Positions 51,466 through 59,728 of a stretch of 64,000 nucleotides of DNA are shown piece by piece (position 1 is the first letter of the stretch; every line of letters starts with the position of its first letter). The translations under genes and the position numbers were made by a program. Origin of the DNA: Nonomuraea fuscirosea (lineage in GTDB: Bacteria > Actinomycetota > Actinomycetes > Streptosporangiales > Streptosporangiaceae); NCBI RefSeq assembly GCF_003001935.1, contig NZ_PVNG01000037.1, positions 1-64,000 on the forward strand, in the 5' to 3' direction. The notes under the pieces were generated by a model. It did no database searches and had not been told where the DNA came from. It saw only the letters and a list, made by a program, of their open reading frames with translations.

Positions 51466-51939
51466 AGGTTGCCCCCATAGGTTCCCAATCTCAGGAAAGC
51501 ATGGAGGCCACGCCCGAGCAGCAACAGTAGCATTTCTGCCTACATCGGCATTTTTCCCGCCATTCCGGACAGGTGTGTCAGGTCTCGAAGACCCGACCAG
51601 GAAGCAAGGCGTTGCCGCGCGGTCACGGCAAGAGTCGTGCCGTCCGGGCGACGGTCAGGACGCTAGGCAGGCGATATCCAGCTTCGCGGGGGCGGCGAGT
51701 CAGACTCCAGCGGCGGCTACCGGGCGGCGCTTTGCACGTTCCTGCACTGGACGAACAGCGGACCGGAGATGGTGGATCCACCGTTACCCGCCCAGCGACT
51801 TCAGGGCTCGCGAACCCGGGGAATGCCCGGCACGCGGATGGAGTGAGCGGCCCCCGGGCGGAGATGAACGAACCGCCCGGCAGTCGGGTAGGCCAGGCGA
51901 GCGGGAACGCCGAGCAGCACTGGCTCGATTGCCATGTCG
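51466..51939. other. stretch without a recognised gene, upstream of an IS5 fragment
   Basis: Codon-biased but no family is recognisable in any frame. It probably contains the degraded N-terminal part of the transposase that follows and unrelated debris. Confidence 0.4.
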
Positions 51940-52400
51940 AATGGCAGAGATCTTGGTGGCGGGATTCCTGGCGGGGAGAGGGGCCCTCGCCGGGGCAGGG
52001 CCTATCATCACCGACACCAGCGGCCTGCTGGTCACGGTCGCGGTGCTGGCCGCCAGCTGGCGTAACCCTAATGGTGCCAAGACCGCCCTGCTGTCGGCGT
52101 ACCTGACCACGCCGATCCGGTACGTCTTCGCTGACCAGGGGTTTGCCGGCCGGTTGGTGGACTGGAGCCGCCAGACCCTGCGCACCACCCTGGAGATCGT
52201 GCGCAAGCCTACTGGCCAGCGCGGCTTCAGCGTCATCTCCCGCCGTTGGGTGGTGGAAAGAACGCTGGCCTGGCAGACCGCCTGCCGCCGATCGGCCCGT
52301 GAGTACGAACGCGACCCCGCCGTCTCCGAGGCGGTCATCCGCTGGGCTGCCATCGCCGGCATGGCTCGCCGCCTCACCCGAGGAAGACCTGCCCACCACA
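51940..52400 (+). pseudogene. C-terminal half of an IS5-family transposase
   Basis: Residues 'DTSGLLVTVAVLAA', 'YVFADQGFAGRLVDW' (second Asp), 'TLEIVRKP' and 'RRWVVERTLAW' with 'REYERDPAVSEAVIRW' (third acid and the closing helix) are the standard second half of an IS5-family DDE enzyme. The first half, including the first catalytic Asp, is missing. Confidence 0.75.
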
Positions 52401-52579
52401 ACCGCGCTACATCTGTGACTGATACTGATCAGCCATCTCAGACGGCTCGAAGTCCATGCGCCGCACGGCATCGGCACCATCAACGCATCCCGGGGCTGGT
52501 GCACTTCGTTGGGCCAGCCGGCCACTGCCCGCTGCGGGCTCCGCCTCACAAGAGTCGGCTGCCGCTCATATATGCATGA

Positions 52580-53863
52580 TCAGTCTTCGCCCGGCGGCGC
52601 CGGTTCCCGAATGGCGATCGCCGGATGGTCCTGATCGGCGATTTTCAGTGTGCCGATGGCCATGATGGTGCGGGTGCCGGGGATGTGGGCCAGGGCACGG
52701 ATGCCGGCGTACGTGTCAGGGGAGGCCCGCATCCGGGGGATACGGGTAGTGACGCCGGAGGAGGTCACGTGCCAGGTGTCGTCGAGGGTATCGCCGCCGA
52801 TGACGACGCCTCCAGCGCCGTCCCCGATGAGGTGATCGCAGCAGTACGGCCGCAAAGCGGCTGACTTCCGCTCGGTCCAGGCGCGGCCGTCCCAGTGAAG
52901 CAAGTAGGGTGGGGGCTCCTTCGGCTCCCAGCCACCCTCTCCATGGTTCCACGAGTATTCTCCTAGGGCCCATGCGTGGTCCTCGTCCACGGCGACGACC
53001 TTGTCCAGGCTGGCCCCAGCCTCGGGAGGCGTGGTGGGGTAGGTGTAGATGGGAGTCTTGGTGGTGCGCCAGGAGCGGCCGTTCCAGCGCATCGCGGCCG
53101 GCTGGGTCAGTTGCTCGCCTGCGATGCCAGGGCCATTCTCCCTGAATCCCACCGCCCATACGCTGGATCCGGACACGTCCAGCGCGGAAGCCGTTGCGGG
53201 CAGCGGAGAATCATCCGTCATCGGCTCCTGCCGCCCGGTGAGCACCTGGGGGTCGCTGACGGGGACGTCATGGTTCGCCGTTGCGGGCAGCGGAGAACCA
53301 TCCCACCGTTGGCCGTCCCAATGCCAGATCAGCCGCCCTCCTACCGCCCACACGTCCTTGGCGCTCACCACTTTCACACTCAGCACGGGAAACGCGAGTC
53401 CCACGCCGGCACGCCATTGTTGGCCGTCCCACCGGAAGACCATCGTCCCGTTCGCCCCGGTGTGGAGCAACCAAACGTCACGAGGCCCTGATGCGCCGAG
53501 AAGCACGTCTTCGTTCGACCGGGTGGGCGGTAACGGCGATGCCACCGATCGCCATCCCCGGCCGTCATATGTCAGCAGATTGACCGTCCCCTTGTGCCAA
53601 CCGATCGCCCAGACATTCTCGGGCCCGGTGGCCACGACGTCCGAAAGCTTGAGTGGCTGAGTGCCGACGTAGACATAACGCCAACCGCCCGCGCGCGGGG
53701 TGGGCATGCCCGGTAACCGCGTGCCGAACTCGTGCGCCGTAATCGGTGTCCCCGCCCTGTCGGTCGTCCGCGGCGGTGCGGACGGTCGGCCCGCCTCGCA
53801 GGCCATTGCCAACACGACCAGCCCTATCGCGCCACGCCGGACGGCGGCGGCCAGTCCTCGCAT
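52580..53863 (-). CDS. beta-propeller lipoprotein
   Basis: 427 residues from ATG 53863. The N-terminal 'GAIGLVVLAMAC' is a lipoprotein signal with Cys22. The mature protein consists of repeated blades with the pattern 'VWAIG...WDGRGWR..' ('ENVWAIGWHKGT', 'KDVWAVGGRLIWHWDGQRW', 'SSVWAVGFRENG', 'DHAWALGEYSWNHG'), as in Kelch-like or seven-bladed propellers. The phrase 'SPLPATA' occurs twice, 36 residues apart, matching a short duplicated DNA segment. It is surface-anchored and probably binds a ligand; no catalytic motif is seen. Isolated among IS debris. Confidence 0.82.
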   Translation of the reverse strand: MRGLAAAVRRGAIGLVVLAMACEAGRPSAPPRTTDRAGTPITAHEFGTRLPGMPTPRAGGWRYVYVGTQPLKLSDVVATGPENVWAIGWHKGTVNLLTYDGRGWRSVASPLPPTRSNEDVLLGASGPRDVWLLHTGANGTMVFRWDGQQWRAGVGLAFPVLSVKVVSAKDVWAVGGRLIWHWDGQRWDGSPLPATANHDVPVSDPQVLTGRQEPMTDDSPLPATASALDVSGSSVWAVGFRENGPGIAGEQLTQPAAMRWNGRSWRTTKTPIYTYPTTPPEAGASLDKVVAVDEDHAWALGEYSWNHGEGGWEPKEPPPYLLHWDGRAWTERKSAALRPYCCDHLIGDGAGGVVIGGDTLDDTWHVTSSGVTTRIPRMRASPDTYAGIRALAHIPGTRTIMAIGTLKIADQDHPAIAIREPAPPGED

Positions 53864-54421
53864 CCTTCCCTACCCTTTCCCCTCCGCTGACATGGACATG
53901 AAGTGACTAGACCCTGAATAAGGGAGGTCTGGAAGTCCACGATCCTTGCCTGGCCATGCCCAGCGTTGACGCCACATGTGAACCACCTTCTCAAACACGC
54001 ACTCAGATGGGCAACAAATTCTACGAACGTCGAAGCAAGCGCTTCTGCCCCGTCTAAGATCTGGCGTTGCCGCGGCGAGTTCTGGCAGGAATGCCCGCCG
54101 GACCATGCTCGTGGGGCGGGTGCGTGCGCTACCCCTGGACGGCACGAGCGTGACCAGGCTCACTTATTGTAGTGCCTGTTCCTAAACCTGTGATCTTGGT
54201 CCTTGGTCGATAGGCAAGCCTCGATATGCCAACCAGCGCCCCAGGACAGCGGCGTCGGCGGGACGACTTGGCGTGCTTTCGGGATCGGGCGCCTTCTGTA
54301 GTCGAAGGAATCTCCTGTGGCTGGAAAACGACGCAAAATGGCAGCCCGCTATGTGTCGCCCGCGTGGTGGACTGTGACAGGGTCAGGCGTCCTAAATGGA
54401 GCAGTGTTCAAGGAGGACGTT
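53864..54421. other. intergenic stretch without a recognised gene
   Basis: No supported coding sequence. Base composition is more mixed than in surrounding genes. Confidence 0.4.
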
Positions 54422-54550
54422 ATGCGCCGTATTACATTGGCAGTGCTTGCTGCCGTAGCCTTGGGTGGCTTGGCTGTCACCACGCAGGGAAGCTTTGTGC
54501 CGCCTTGGGCGGCGTCAACCCTCTGCAGCCAGTGTCACAACTTTGCCTAA
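54422..54550 (+). CDS. putative 42-residue secreted peptide with a CxxCH motif
   Basis: The ATG at 54422 follows AAGGAGG by six bases, one of the best ribosome sites in the region. The peptide begins 'MRRITLAVLAAVALGGLAV', a convincing signal sequence, and ends 'TLCSQCHNFA'. CSQCH has the form of a heme-c attachment motif, but a 20-residue mature peptide is too short for a cytochrome, so it may be a truncated gene or a small bioactive peptide. Confidence 0.4.
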   Translation: MRRITLAVLAAVALGGLAVTTQGSFVPPWAASTLCSQCHNFA

Positions 54551-54594
54551 TCGGTTCTCAGCCCAATCAGCTGCTGACTGCGACAATCGATGGC

Positions 54595-54983
54595 GTGGCC
54601 CAGCGCGCGGCAGTGCGGACCTGCGCGAACTGCGGTCTCTCCCTGCCGGAGGGCTCGCGGTCGTCGCGCAGGTTTTGCTCGCCAGCGTGCCGGGCGCAGC
54701 AGTGGCGCCAGCTTCGCCGAGCGAGCGCGGAGTACGCGGCGGCGGTGGAAGACTTGGTAGCCCGGAGCATTGGTCGGGGGCCGACGACTCAGGAGATTCA
54801 GCAGCACCGACCACAGGCCCGTTGCCCGGTGTGCGGGCGGACCTAGTGGGCGGGCGTGAGTAACGCGCCGACGCCAACTACTGCAGCCGGCACTGCCGCA
54901 CCGCGGCCTGGCGGGAACGGCGAGGAGAGGTGCCGAAGTGGCTGGCCGATCTTCGAGCGCACGCAGGACGGCAGCGTTCGTGA
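54595..54983 (+). pseudogene. small zinc-finger protein with an internal frameshift
   Basis: From a GTG at 54595 the frame reads 'CANCGLSLPEG', 'RFCSPACRAQQWRQLRR' and 'ARCPVCGRT' before a stop at 54844-54846. In another frame immediately after, 'YCSRHCRTAAWRERRGE' and 'PKWLADLRAHAGRQRS' run to a stop at 54983. Two repeats of CxxC...CxxxC...W thus look like one protein split by mutation. A perfect hairpin 15 nt after the second stop supports that this is the original gene end. No start with a good ribosome site is visible. Confidence 0.45.
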
Positions 54984-54998
54984 TCCGCCACGCGTTCT

Positions 54999-55023
54999 CC
55001 AGGCGTCACGGCGTGACGCCTGG
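54999..55023 (+). terminator. hairpin after the zinc-finger gene
   Basis: Perfect 11-bp arms CCAGGCGTCAC / GTGACGCCTGG with loop GGC. Confidence 0.65.
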
Positions 55024-55035
55024 ACGTAACAGTAA

Positions 55036-55057
55036 CTAGTGTTCCGCGCCTGAAATT
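55036..55057 (+). repeat. left terminal inverted repeat of the IS630 derivative
   Basis: 22 bp identical to the reverse complement of 55395-55416, including the flanking CTAG. Confidence 0.85.
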
Positions 55058-55413
55058 CGTCGGCAATATCGGGCTAGGGATTCGAGGATCTCTTCGGCGA
55101 TCTTCTTCCACACAAACGGCCGCGGGTCGTCGTTCTACTGAGCGATCCAGCTCCGGATGTCCTTCTCCAGGGACTGGACGCTCTTATGCACCATGCGTGC
55201 CCAACTCCCGCGTCACCTGAGCATTGCTGACCCTCGGCTCCGCACACGCCAGCACGATCTTCGCCCGAATCGCCACTCGCGATGCCTCCGCCGACATGCC
55301 AATCAGCCGAGCACGCTCAACTTCCGTCAGGCGAATCTCCACTGCCGACGATCCTGAATGCGCCATACCGAGCAACATACGGACTTATCCGGCAAATTTC
55401 AGGCGCGGAACAC
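55039..55413 (-). mobile_element. 375-bp internally deleted IS630 derivative (MITE-like) with perfect terminal repeats
   Basis: The ends are exact inverted copies (GTGTTCCGCGCCTGAAATT and complement), each flanked by TA within CTAG, the target dinucleotide of IS630/Tc1 elements. Read leftwards, the inside encodes the transposase start ('IRLTEVERARLIGMSAEASRVAIRAKIVLACAE', split here into motifs) joined after 'VTRELGTH' directly to the transposase end ('VHKSVQSLEKDIRSWIAQ', 'WKKIAEEILESLARYCRRIS'). The catalytic core is deleted, so it can only be moved in trans. Confidence 0.85.
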
Positions 55414-55416
55414 TAG
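55395..55416 (-). repeat. right terminal inverted repeat of the IS630 derivative
   Basis: Exact reverse complement of 55036-55057, including the flanking CTAG. Confidence 0.85.
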
Positions 55417-55462
55417 CCTCGATCTTTCACGATCACGGCGTGGTCGGCTAAGCGGTTCGGCT

Positions 55463-57050
55463 GAGGGTTGAATTGCGTGCTGTGGTCAGCTCACGGGCCC
55501 GGCTGTCGCGCCGAGTGGGCGGGGTTCCACGGGCCCGAGGGTGTTCCTTCCTGGTTGTAGGGGCGGCTTGGGGCTGGTCAGGTTGGTGCGGGCAGAGCTT
55601 GCAGGCGGGCCAGTGCGGCGAGGATGTCACGGGCCCAGGGCCATCGCCCCGCGATGCGCAGGCGTAGTCGGCGTCCGCCGCGCACCAGCCGTCCGGCCAC
55701 CGCGAACAGCCTCAGGCGCAGGCGTTTGGGCTCGTAGCTGCGGGCGGTGGTGCCGGGCAGTGCGAGCATCTGCATCCAGGCCAGGAGTTCGCAGGCCAGG
55801 GCGACGAGTTCGCACCAGATCTGGTTGCGGGAGAAGTGGTGCAGGGGCAGGTTGGCCAGGCCGGTGTCCTTGGCGCAGCGGATGCGGTCTTCGGTGCGGG
55901 CCCGGCGGCGGTGGCGGAGTTCCAGGTCGGCGAGCTGACCGCGTTTGGTGTTGGTGACGAAGCAGGTGACGCGGCAGCCGTCGACGTCGGTGAAGCGCAG
56001 CTGTGCGCCGGGGTGGGGGCGTTCCTTGCGGGCGATGACCCGCATGCCCTTCGGCCAGCCCGGCAACTTCAGCAGGCCGGTCAGCTCGGCCACCCAGGCG
56101 CCGGGCCGTACCTGCCGGTCGGCGTCGTAGGCGGGCGTCCACGCGGACTTGGGCAGGCGCAGGACCGCTTGCTGGATTTCCTCGGTCAGGGTGAATCCGA
56201 TCGAGTACGACAGCCGCCGGCCCGGCTTGGTCAGCCAGGCCAGGAACTCGTGGGTGCCGCCGCCGGAGTCGGTGCGGATCAGCACCTGGCGGCGGTGGTG
56301 CTGGGGCAGCTGGGCCAGGGCCAGGCGGGTGGCCTCGATGTGGTCGGCGGCGGTGTTGGAGCCGGCGTTGCCCGGCCGCAGCACGATGGCCAGCGGTTCG
56401 CCGGAGGCACCGGGGCCGTGGTCGGCGAAGACGGTCATCGGGTGGAAGCCGAAGGTGTGTTTCCAGGTCGGGGCGGCGTGCTGTTTGTCGGAGTGGGCGA
56501 TGACGATGGTGGCGTCGAGGTCGATGGGGATCAGCTCGCCGTCGCTGCCCGGCGCCGCAGGTCCGGCCAGGTCCCAGGCGCGTTCGCGGGCGAGGGCGCG
56601 GGCCGCACGCAGGGCCTTGAGCGCCTTGCCCTCATCGCTGGCGAGGTGTTTGATCAGGCGAGAGACGGTCGGGTCGGAGGCCACCGGGCCGAACAGGTCG
56701 GGCTGGGCACGCAGCAGGGCGATGTCGGCCAGGCAGTCCCCGCCCAGAGCGAGAGCGATGGCCAGATCGGCCACGATTTTGCCGGGGTTATGCACCGCTC
56801 GGGCCGGTCGCCAGCGCTCCAGCTGGGCGGACAGCGCCCGGTCCAGGCCGGTGACGTGCAGGGTCTTGAGCAGCAACAGGCTCCCGGCATGGGACAGCAG
56901 CCCGGTGCCGTCGGCGGAGGCGATGATCGTGCGGTGGGAGGCGATAGTCTTCACGTGGAAAGTGCTTCTTGATCTGGCGCGGACAGGACTCTAGACAAGC
57001 CCCATCCTCCCAGCTCAGAAGCACTTTTCTCATGTAGTCGATCAACCCTC
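55463..57050 (-). mobile_element. IS1380-family insertion sequence, apparently complete
   Basis: It carries one intact transposase gene. Short matching ends GAGGGTTGA (55463-55471) and TCAACCCTC (57042-57050) are the best candidate terminal repeats; the exact borders are uncertain. The right end abuts the 3' end of an IS5 transposase fragment, so it probably inserted there. Confidence 0.6.
55578..56954 (-). CDS. IS1380-family transposase
   Basis: 458 residues from GTG 56954, full length for the family. Sequence landmarks are 'SADGTGLLSHAGSLLL' at the N-terminus, 'PIDLDATIVIAHSDKQHAAPTWK' (first Asp region), 'GFHPMTVFAD', 'VLIRTDSGGGTHEF' (second Asp) and the C-terminal 'YEPKRLRLRLFAVAGRLVRGGRRL'. 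No frameshift or stop, so it may be active. An 11-bp inverted repeat (56959-56969 and 57017-57027) lies directly before the start codon and could block translation from readthrough messages. Confidence 0.9.
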   Translation of the reverse strand: MKTIASHRTIIASADGTGLLSHAGSLLLLKTLHVTGLDRALSAQLERWRPARAVHNPGKIVADLAIALALGGDCLADIALLRAQPDLFGPVASDPTVSRLIKHLASDEGKALKALRAARALARERAWDLAGPAAPGSDGELIPIDLDATIVIAHSDKQHAAPTWKHTFGFHPMTVFADHGPGASGEPLAIVLRPGNAGSNTAADHIEATRLALAQLPQHHRRQVLIRTDSGGGTHEFLAWLTKPGRRLSYSIGFTLTEEIQQAVLRLPKSAWTPAYDADRQVRPGAWVAELTGLLKLPGWPKGMRVIARKERPHPGAQLRFTDVDGCRVTCFVTNTKRGQLADLELRHRRRARTEDRIRCAKDTGLANLPLHHFSRNQIWCELVALACELLAWMQMLALPGTTARSYEPKRLRLRLFAVAGRLVRGGRRLRLRIAGRWPWARDILAALARLQALPAPT

Positions 57051-57522
57051 GCAAAATCCACCGCGAAAGCCCGAGGCTAGCGGTCGTCGCCGTCAGGGTG
57101 GGCGCCGTGGCGGATGTGGGCGCGCGTCGGCGGGTCAGGCGTCTGGTCATCAAGGTCACGGCCGTCACGTTCAGGAATGCCTCGCTGTGCGCGGCCAGTC
57201 GTTCGTAGTCCCGGCAGTTCCTGCTCGCCCTCATGATCCACGACAACGTGCGCTCGACGATCCAACGCCGGGGCAGCGCGACGAACCCGGCCTTGTTCCG
57301 GGGCCGTGACACGATCTTGAGGGTGAGGCGGAGCCGGGTTCTAGCCCACTCCACCAGCTCGCCGCCGTAGGCGGAATCGGCCCAGACCAAGGTCAGTTGA
57401 GGGTTGAGCAGCTGTAGCCGGGTGAGCATGTCCCGCGCGACGGCGCGGTCGGGCAGGTCGGCCGGGGTGACGATCGCGTTCAGCAGCAGCCCGCGCGTAT
57501 CCACCGCAATGTGCCGCTTGCC
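57051..57522 (-). pseudogene. C-terminal part of an IS5-family transposase
   Basis: Leftward: 'KRHIAVDTRGLLLNAIVTPADL', 'LVWADSAYGGELVEW' (Asp), 'RRWIVERTLSWIMR' (Glu) and 'DYERLAAHSEAFL'. The N-terminal half is lost at about 57522 where an NB-ARC fragment begins, and its end runs into the IS1380 element. It differs from the IS5 fragment at 51940. Confidence 0.75.
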
Positions 57523-57995
57523 GATCGTGGTCGTGGGCGGTGGACCTGGAACAGGGAAGACGGCCTTCGCCGTCCACGTCGCGCACATCGTCCGCACCGC
57601 TTTCCCGGACGGGCATTGGTTCGTCCGGCTGAGGACTTCTGATGGAAGAGCTCGCGACCCGGCGAACGTCCTGGCGGAGATGCTGATCTCCGCCAGGCTC
57701 GACCCGGGCGGACATCCTGACGGGCTTGGCGCGCGAGCAGCACGGTTGCGCGCCCTGCTGGCCGACTGCTCAGTGCTGCTGGTGCTGGACGATGCCTTCG
57801 ACGCGCCCCAGGTCAGATCCCTATTGCCGGGAACTTCCCGGTGTGCGGTTCTGGTCACCTCGGGAACGTACCTCTGGGGATTGGCCGCGCTGGATGACGC
57901 CCCGCTTTCTGATGCTGGAGCCCTTGCGGCGTGACGAAGCCACGCACCTGCTGGCCGACTTGATCGGTCAGGCGACTCATCCTGCTGACCTGGGC
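57523..57995 (+). pseudogene. NB-ARC fragment of an AfsR/SARP-type regulator
   Basis: The plus strand reads 'PIVVVGGGPGTGKTAFAVHV' (Walker A), 'DPANVLAEMLISARL', 'SVLLVLDDAFDAPQVRSLLPG' (Walker B) and 'CAVLVTSGTYLWGLAALDDAP', then after a frameshift near 57905 'FLMLEPLRRDEATHLLADLIG'. This is the STAND ATPase domain of AfsR-like regulators of secondary metabolism. The N-terminal SARP DNA-binding part and the C-terminal TPR part are missing, cut off by IS elements on both sides. Confidence 0.7.
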
Positions 57996-58190
57996 TCGGC
58001 TGATCGGCATGTCCGCGGAGTCGTCGAGGGTAGCGGTCCGGGGTGAGGATCGCGCTGGCGCGGGCAGGACAGGAAATCAGCACGGCGCAGGTGGCGCGGG
58101 ATCTGGGCCTGGTGGAGAGCACGGTGCGCAAGTGGCGTGCGGCTTTCGCCCGGGATGGGGTGGAGGCACTGGCCGACGAGGGCGCGCACG
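57985..58190 (+). pseudogene. N-terminal fragment of an IS630-family transposase
   Basis: 'MSAESSRVAVR', then in the next frame 'RIALARAGQEISTAQVARDLGL', 'STVRKWRAAFARDGVEALADE' is the helix-turn-helix part of an IS630 enzyme. It stops where a second IS630 copy begins. Confidence 0.6.
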
Positions 58191-59090
58191 GGCCCGGCCC
58201 AAGGCGGAGCTGACGGTGTCGGAGTCCGAGCGAGCACTGCTGCAGCGATGGGCGCGGCGGGCCACGTCAGCTCAGGTCTTGGCCGATGCGCACGAAGATC
58301 GTGCTGGGATGCGCGGACGGAAAGGACAACAAGCAGTCGCTGAGCAGTTGTGGGTGCGGTCTCCAAGTGGCAGCGGTTCCTGCGGCCGACGGGCTGATCG
58401 ATGAGGCGTGCCCGGGCCGCCCGCCGTCGATGAGCGTGGTCCAGGTCGAGCGGGTGGTGGTGGCGACGCTGGAGGAGACCCCGGCCGGCGCCATGCACTG
58501 GATAGCGCGCCTCGATGACGTGCCGCAGCGGATTGTCGGAGTCGACCATCGGCCGCAACTGGCGGGCGTTTGACCTCGAAGAGCACCGCACGAGCACGGT
58601 CAAGCTGTCGGCCGATCTGCTGCTCGCGCCAGAAGGTCGTCGGCGTGGTGGATCCGTATCACGACCCGGCCCGAACGCGCGGTGGTGCTGCGCGTCGATG
58701 ACAAGTCGCAGACCCAGACGCTGGATCGGCCGCAGCCGGTGCTGCCGATGATGCCGGGCATGACTGGGCGGGCGCACCCGCGACTACCTTCGTCAGGGCA
58801 CCATTAGCCTGTTGGCCGCCTTCAACATCGCCGACGGAAGCGTCATCGGGAAACTGCACCGCCGGCACCGCGCCGCCGAGTTCAACAAGTCCCTTCCCAC
58901 CATCGACACAGCGTGCCGGCCGAGCTGGACATCCACCTGATCTGCGACAACTCCGGCGCTCACACCACACCGGCGGTCAGCGGGTGGCTGGCTGGTCGTC
59001 CTCGCTTCCACATGCAATCCACACCGACCGGCGCCTCCTGAATCAACCAGGTCGAGCGCCAAGGAGATCCTCGAATCCCTCCCATGCGGC
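58190..59090 (+). pseudogene. second IS630-family transposase, frameshifted and deleted
   Basis: Ordered fragments: 'KAELTVSESERALLQRWARRATSAQVLA', 'RTKIVLGCADGKDNKQS', 'ACPGRPPSMSVVQVERVVVATLEETPA', 'VVLRVDDKSQTQTLDR' (first Asp), 'LFNIADGSVI'-like sequence, 'AELDIHLICDNSGAHTTPAVS' (second Asp), 'LNQVER', then directly 'AKEILESLP', skipping the third acidic motif region. At least five shifts plus a deletion make it inactive. Confidence 0.7.
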
Positions 59091-59193
59091 GAGGGCCCGC
59101 TCGGGGAGGATTCTCTTCCCATGACAGTGGACGGCGCTTGGGACCCACTCCGCGACCGCACGACCGGGGTATGCGCCAGTTGCCGGTTGTTTC

Positions 59194-59421
59194 TCAGGGC
59201 CGCCGCTGCCGGCCCGCGAAAATGCTCCGGTAGACCGCAGTGATGAGGACGAAGATGGCGGCCGCGACGATCACGGTCGCGATCACGTTGACGATCACCG
59301 GCGCGTCCTCGAGATAACCCTGTTTGATGTAGTTACCACCGACGATGAACACCACGTAGATGTACCAGGGCGCCCATTTGCGGTTGCTGTCCTTGCCGCG
59401 CTTCTCGCTGTTCTCGGTCAT
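59194..59421 (-). CDS. small two-helix membrane protein
   Basis: 75 residues from ATG 59421, five bases after AGGAG. A charged N-terminus ('MTENSEKRGKDSNRKWAPW') is followed by 'YIYVVFIVGGNYI' and 'VIVNVIATVIVAAAIFVLITAVY', ending in basic residues. It is a small integral membrane protein without a recognised family, about 300 bp from and divergent to the sensor kinase gene. Confidence 0.65.
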   Translation of the reverse strand: MTENSEKRGKDSNRKWAPWYIYVVFIVGGNYIKQGYLEDAPVIVNVIATVIVAAAIFVLITAVYRSIFAGRQRRP

Positions 59422-59728
59422 TATCATCTCCTGTTCAGCAGTTACCTGCGGCCTTTGTACGCGCCCTCGGTGCCGCGTCGGCCGTAGCGGGACAAGGGTT
59501 CCCTCGAGGAGTCGATCCGGGCACAGCCCCATGGGCACGTCCGCCGCGTCCCTGACGCCGGAGCGGGTATCGTCGCCAGCCCGACCGGTTCGATTTCTCG
59601 TGCGCGCTCCCGCTGCGCCTGCCCCCGCTCCTGCCGAAATCATTCAGTGACCTGCACAAGCATGGTCACGGTAGACCGGCTGTGCCTATCGGCGAGTCGG
59701 ACGAGTCGGCCTCATCACTTCGTATGAT
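59422..59728. other. divergent intergenic region
   Basis: No gene seen. It must hold promoters for the small membrane protein and the two-component operon, but no clear motif is visible. Confidence 0.4.
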
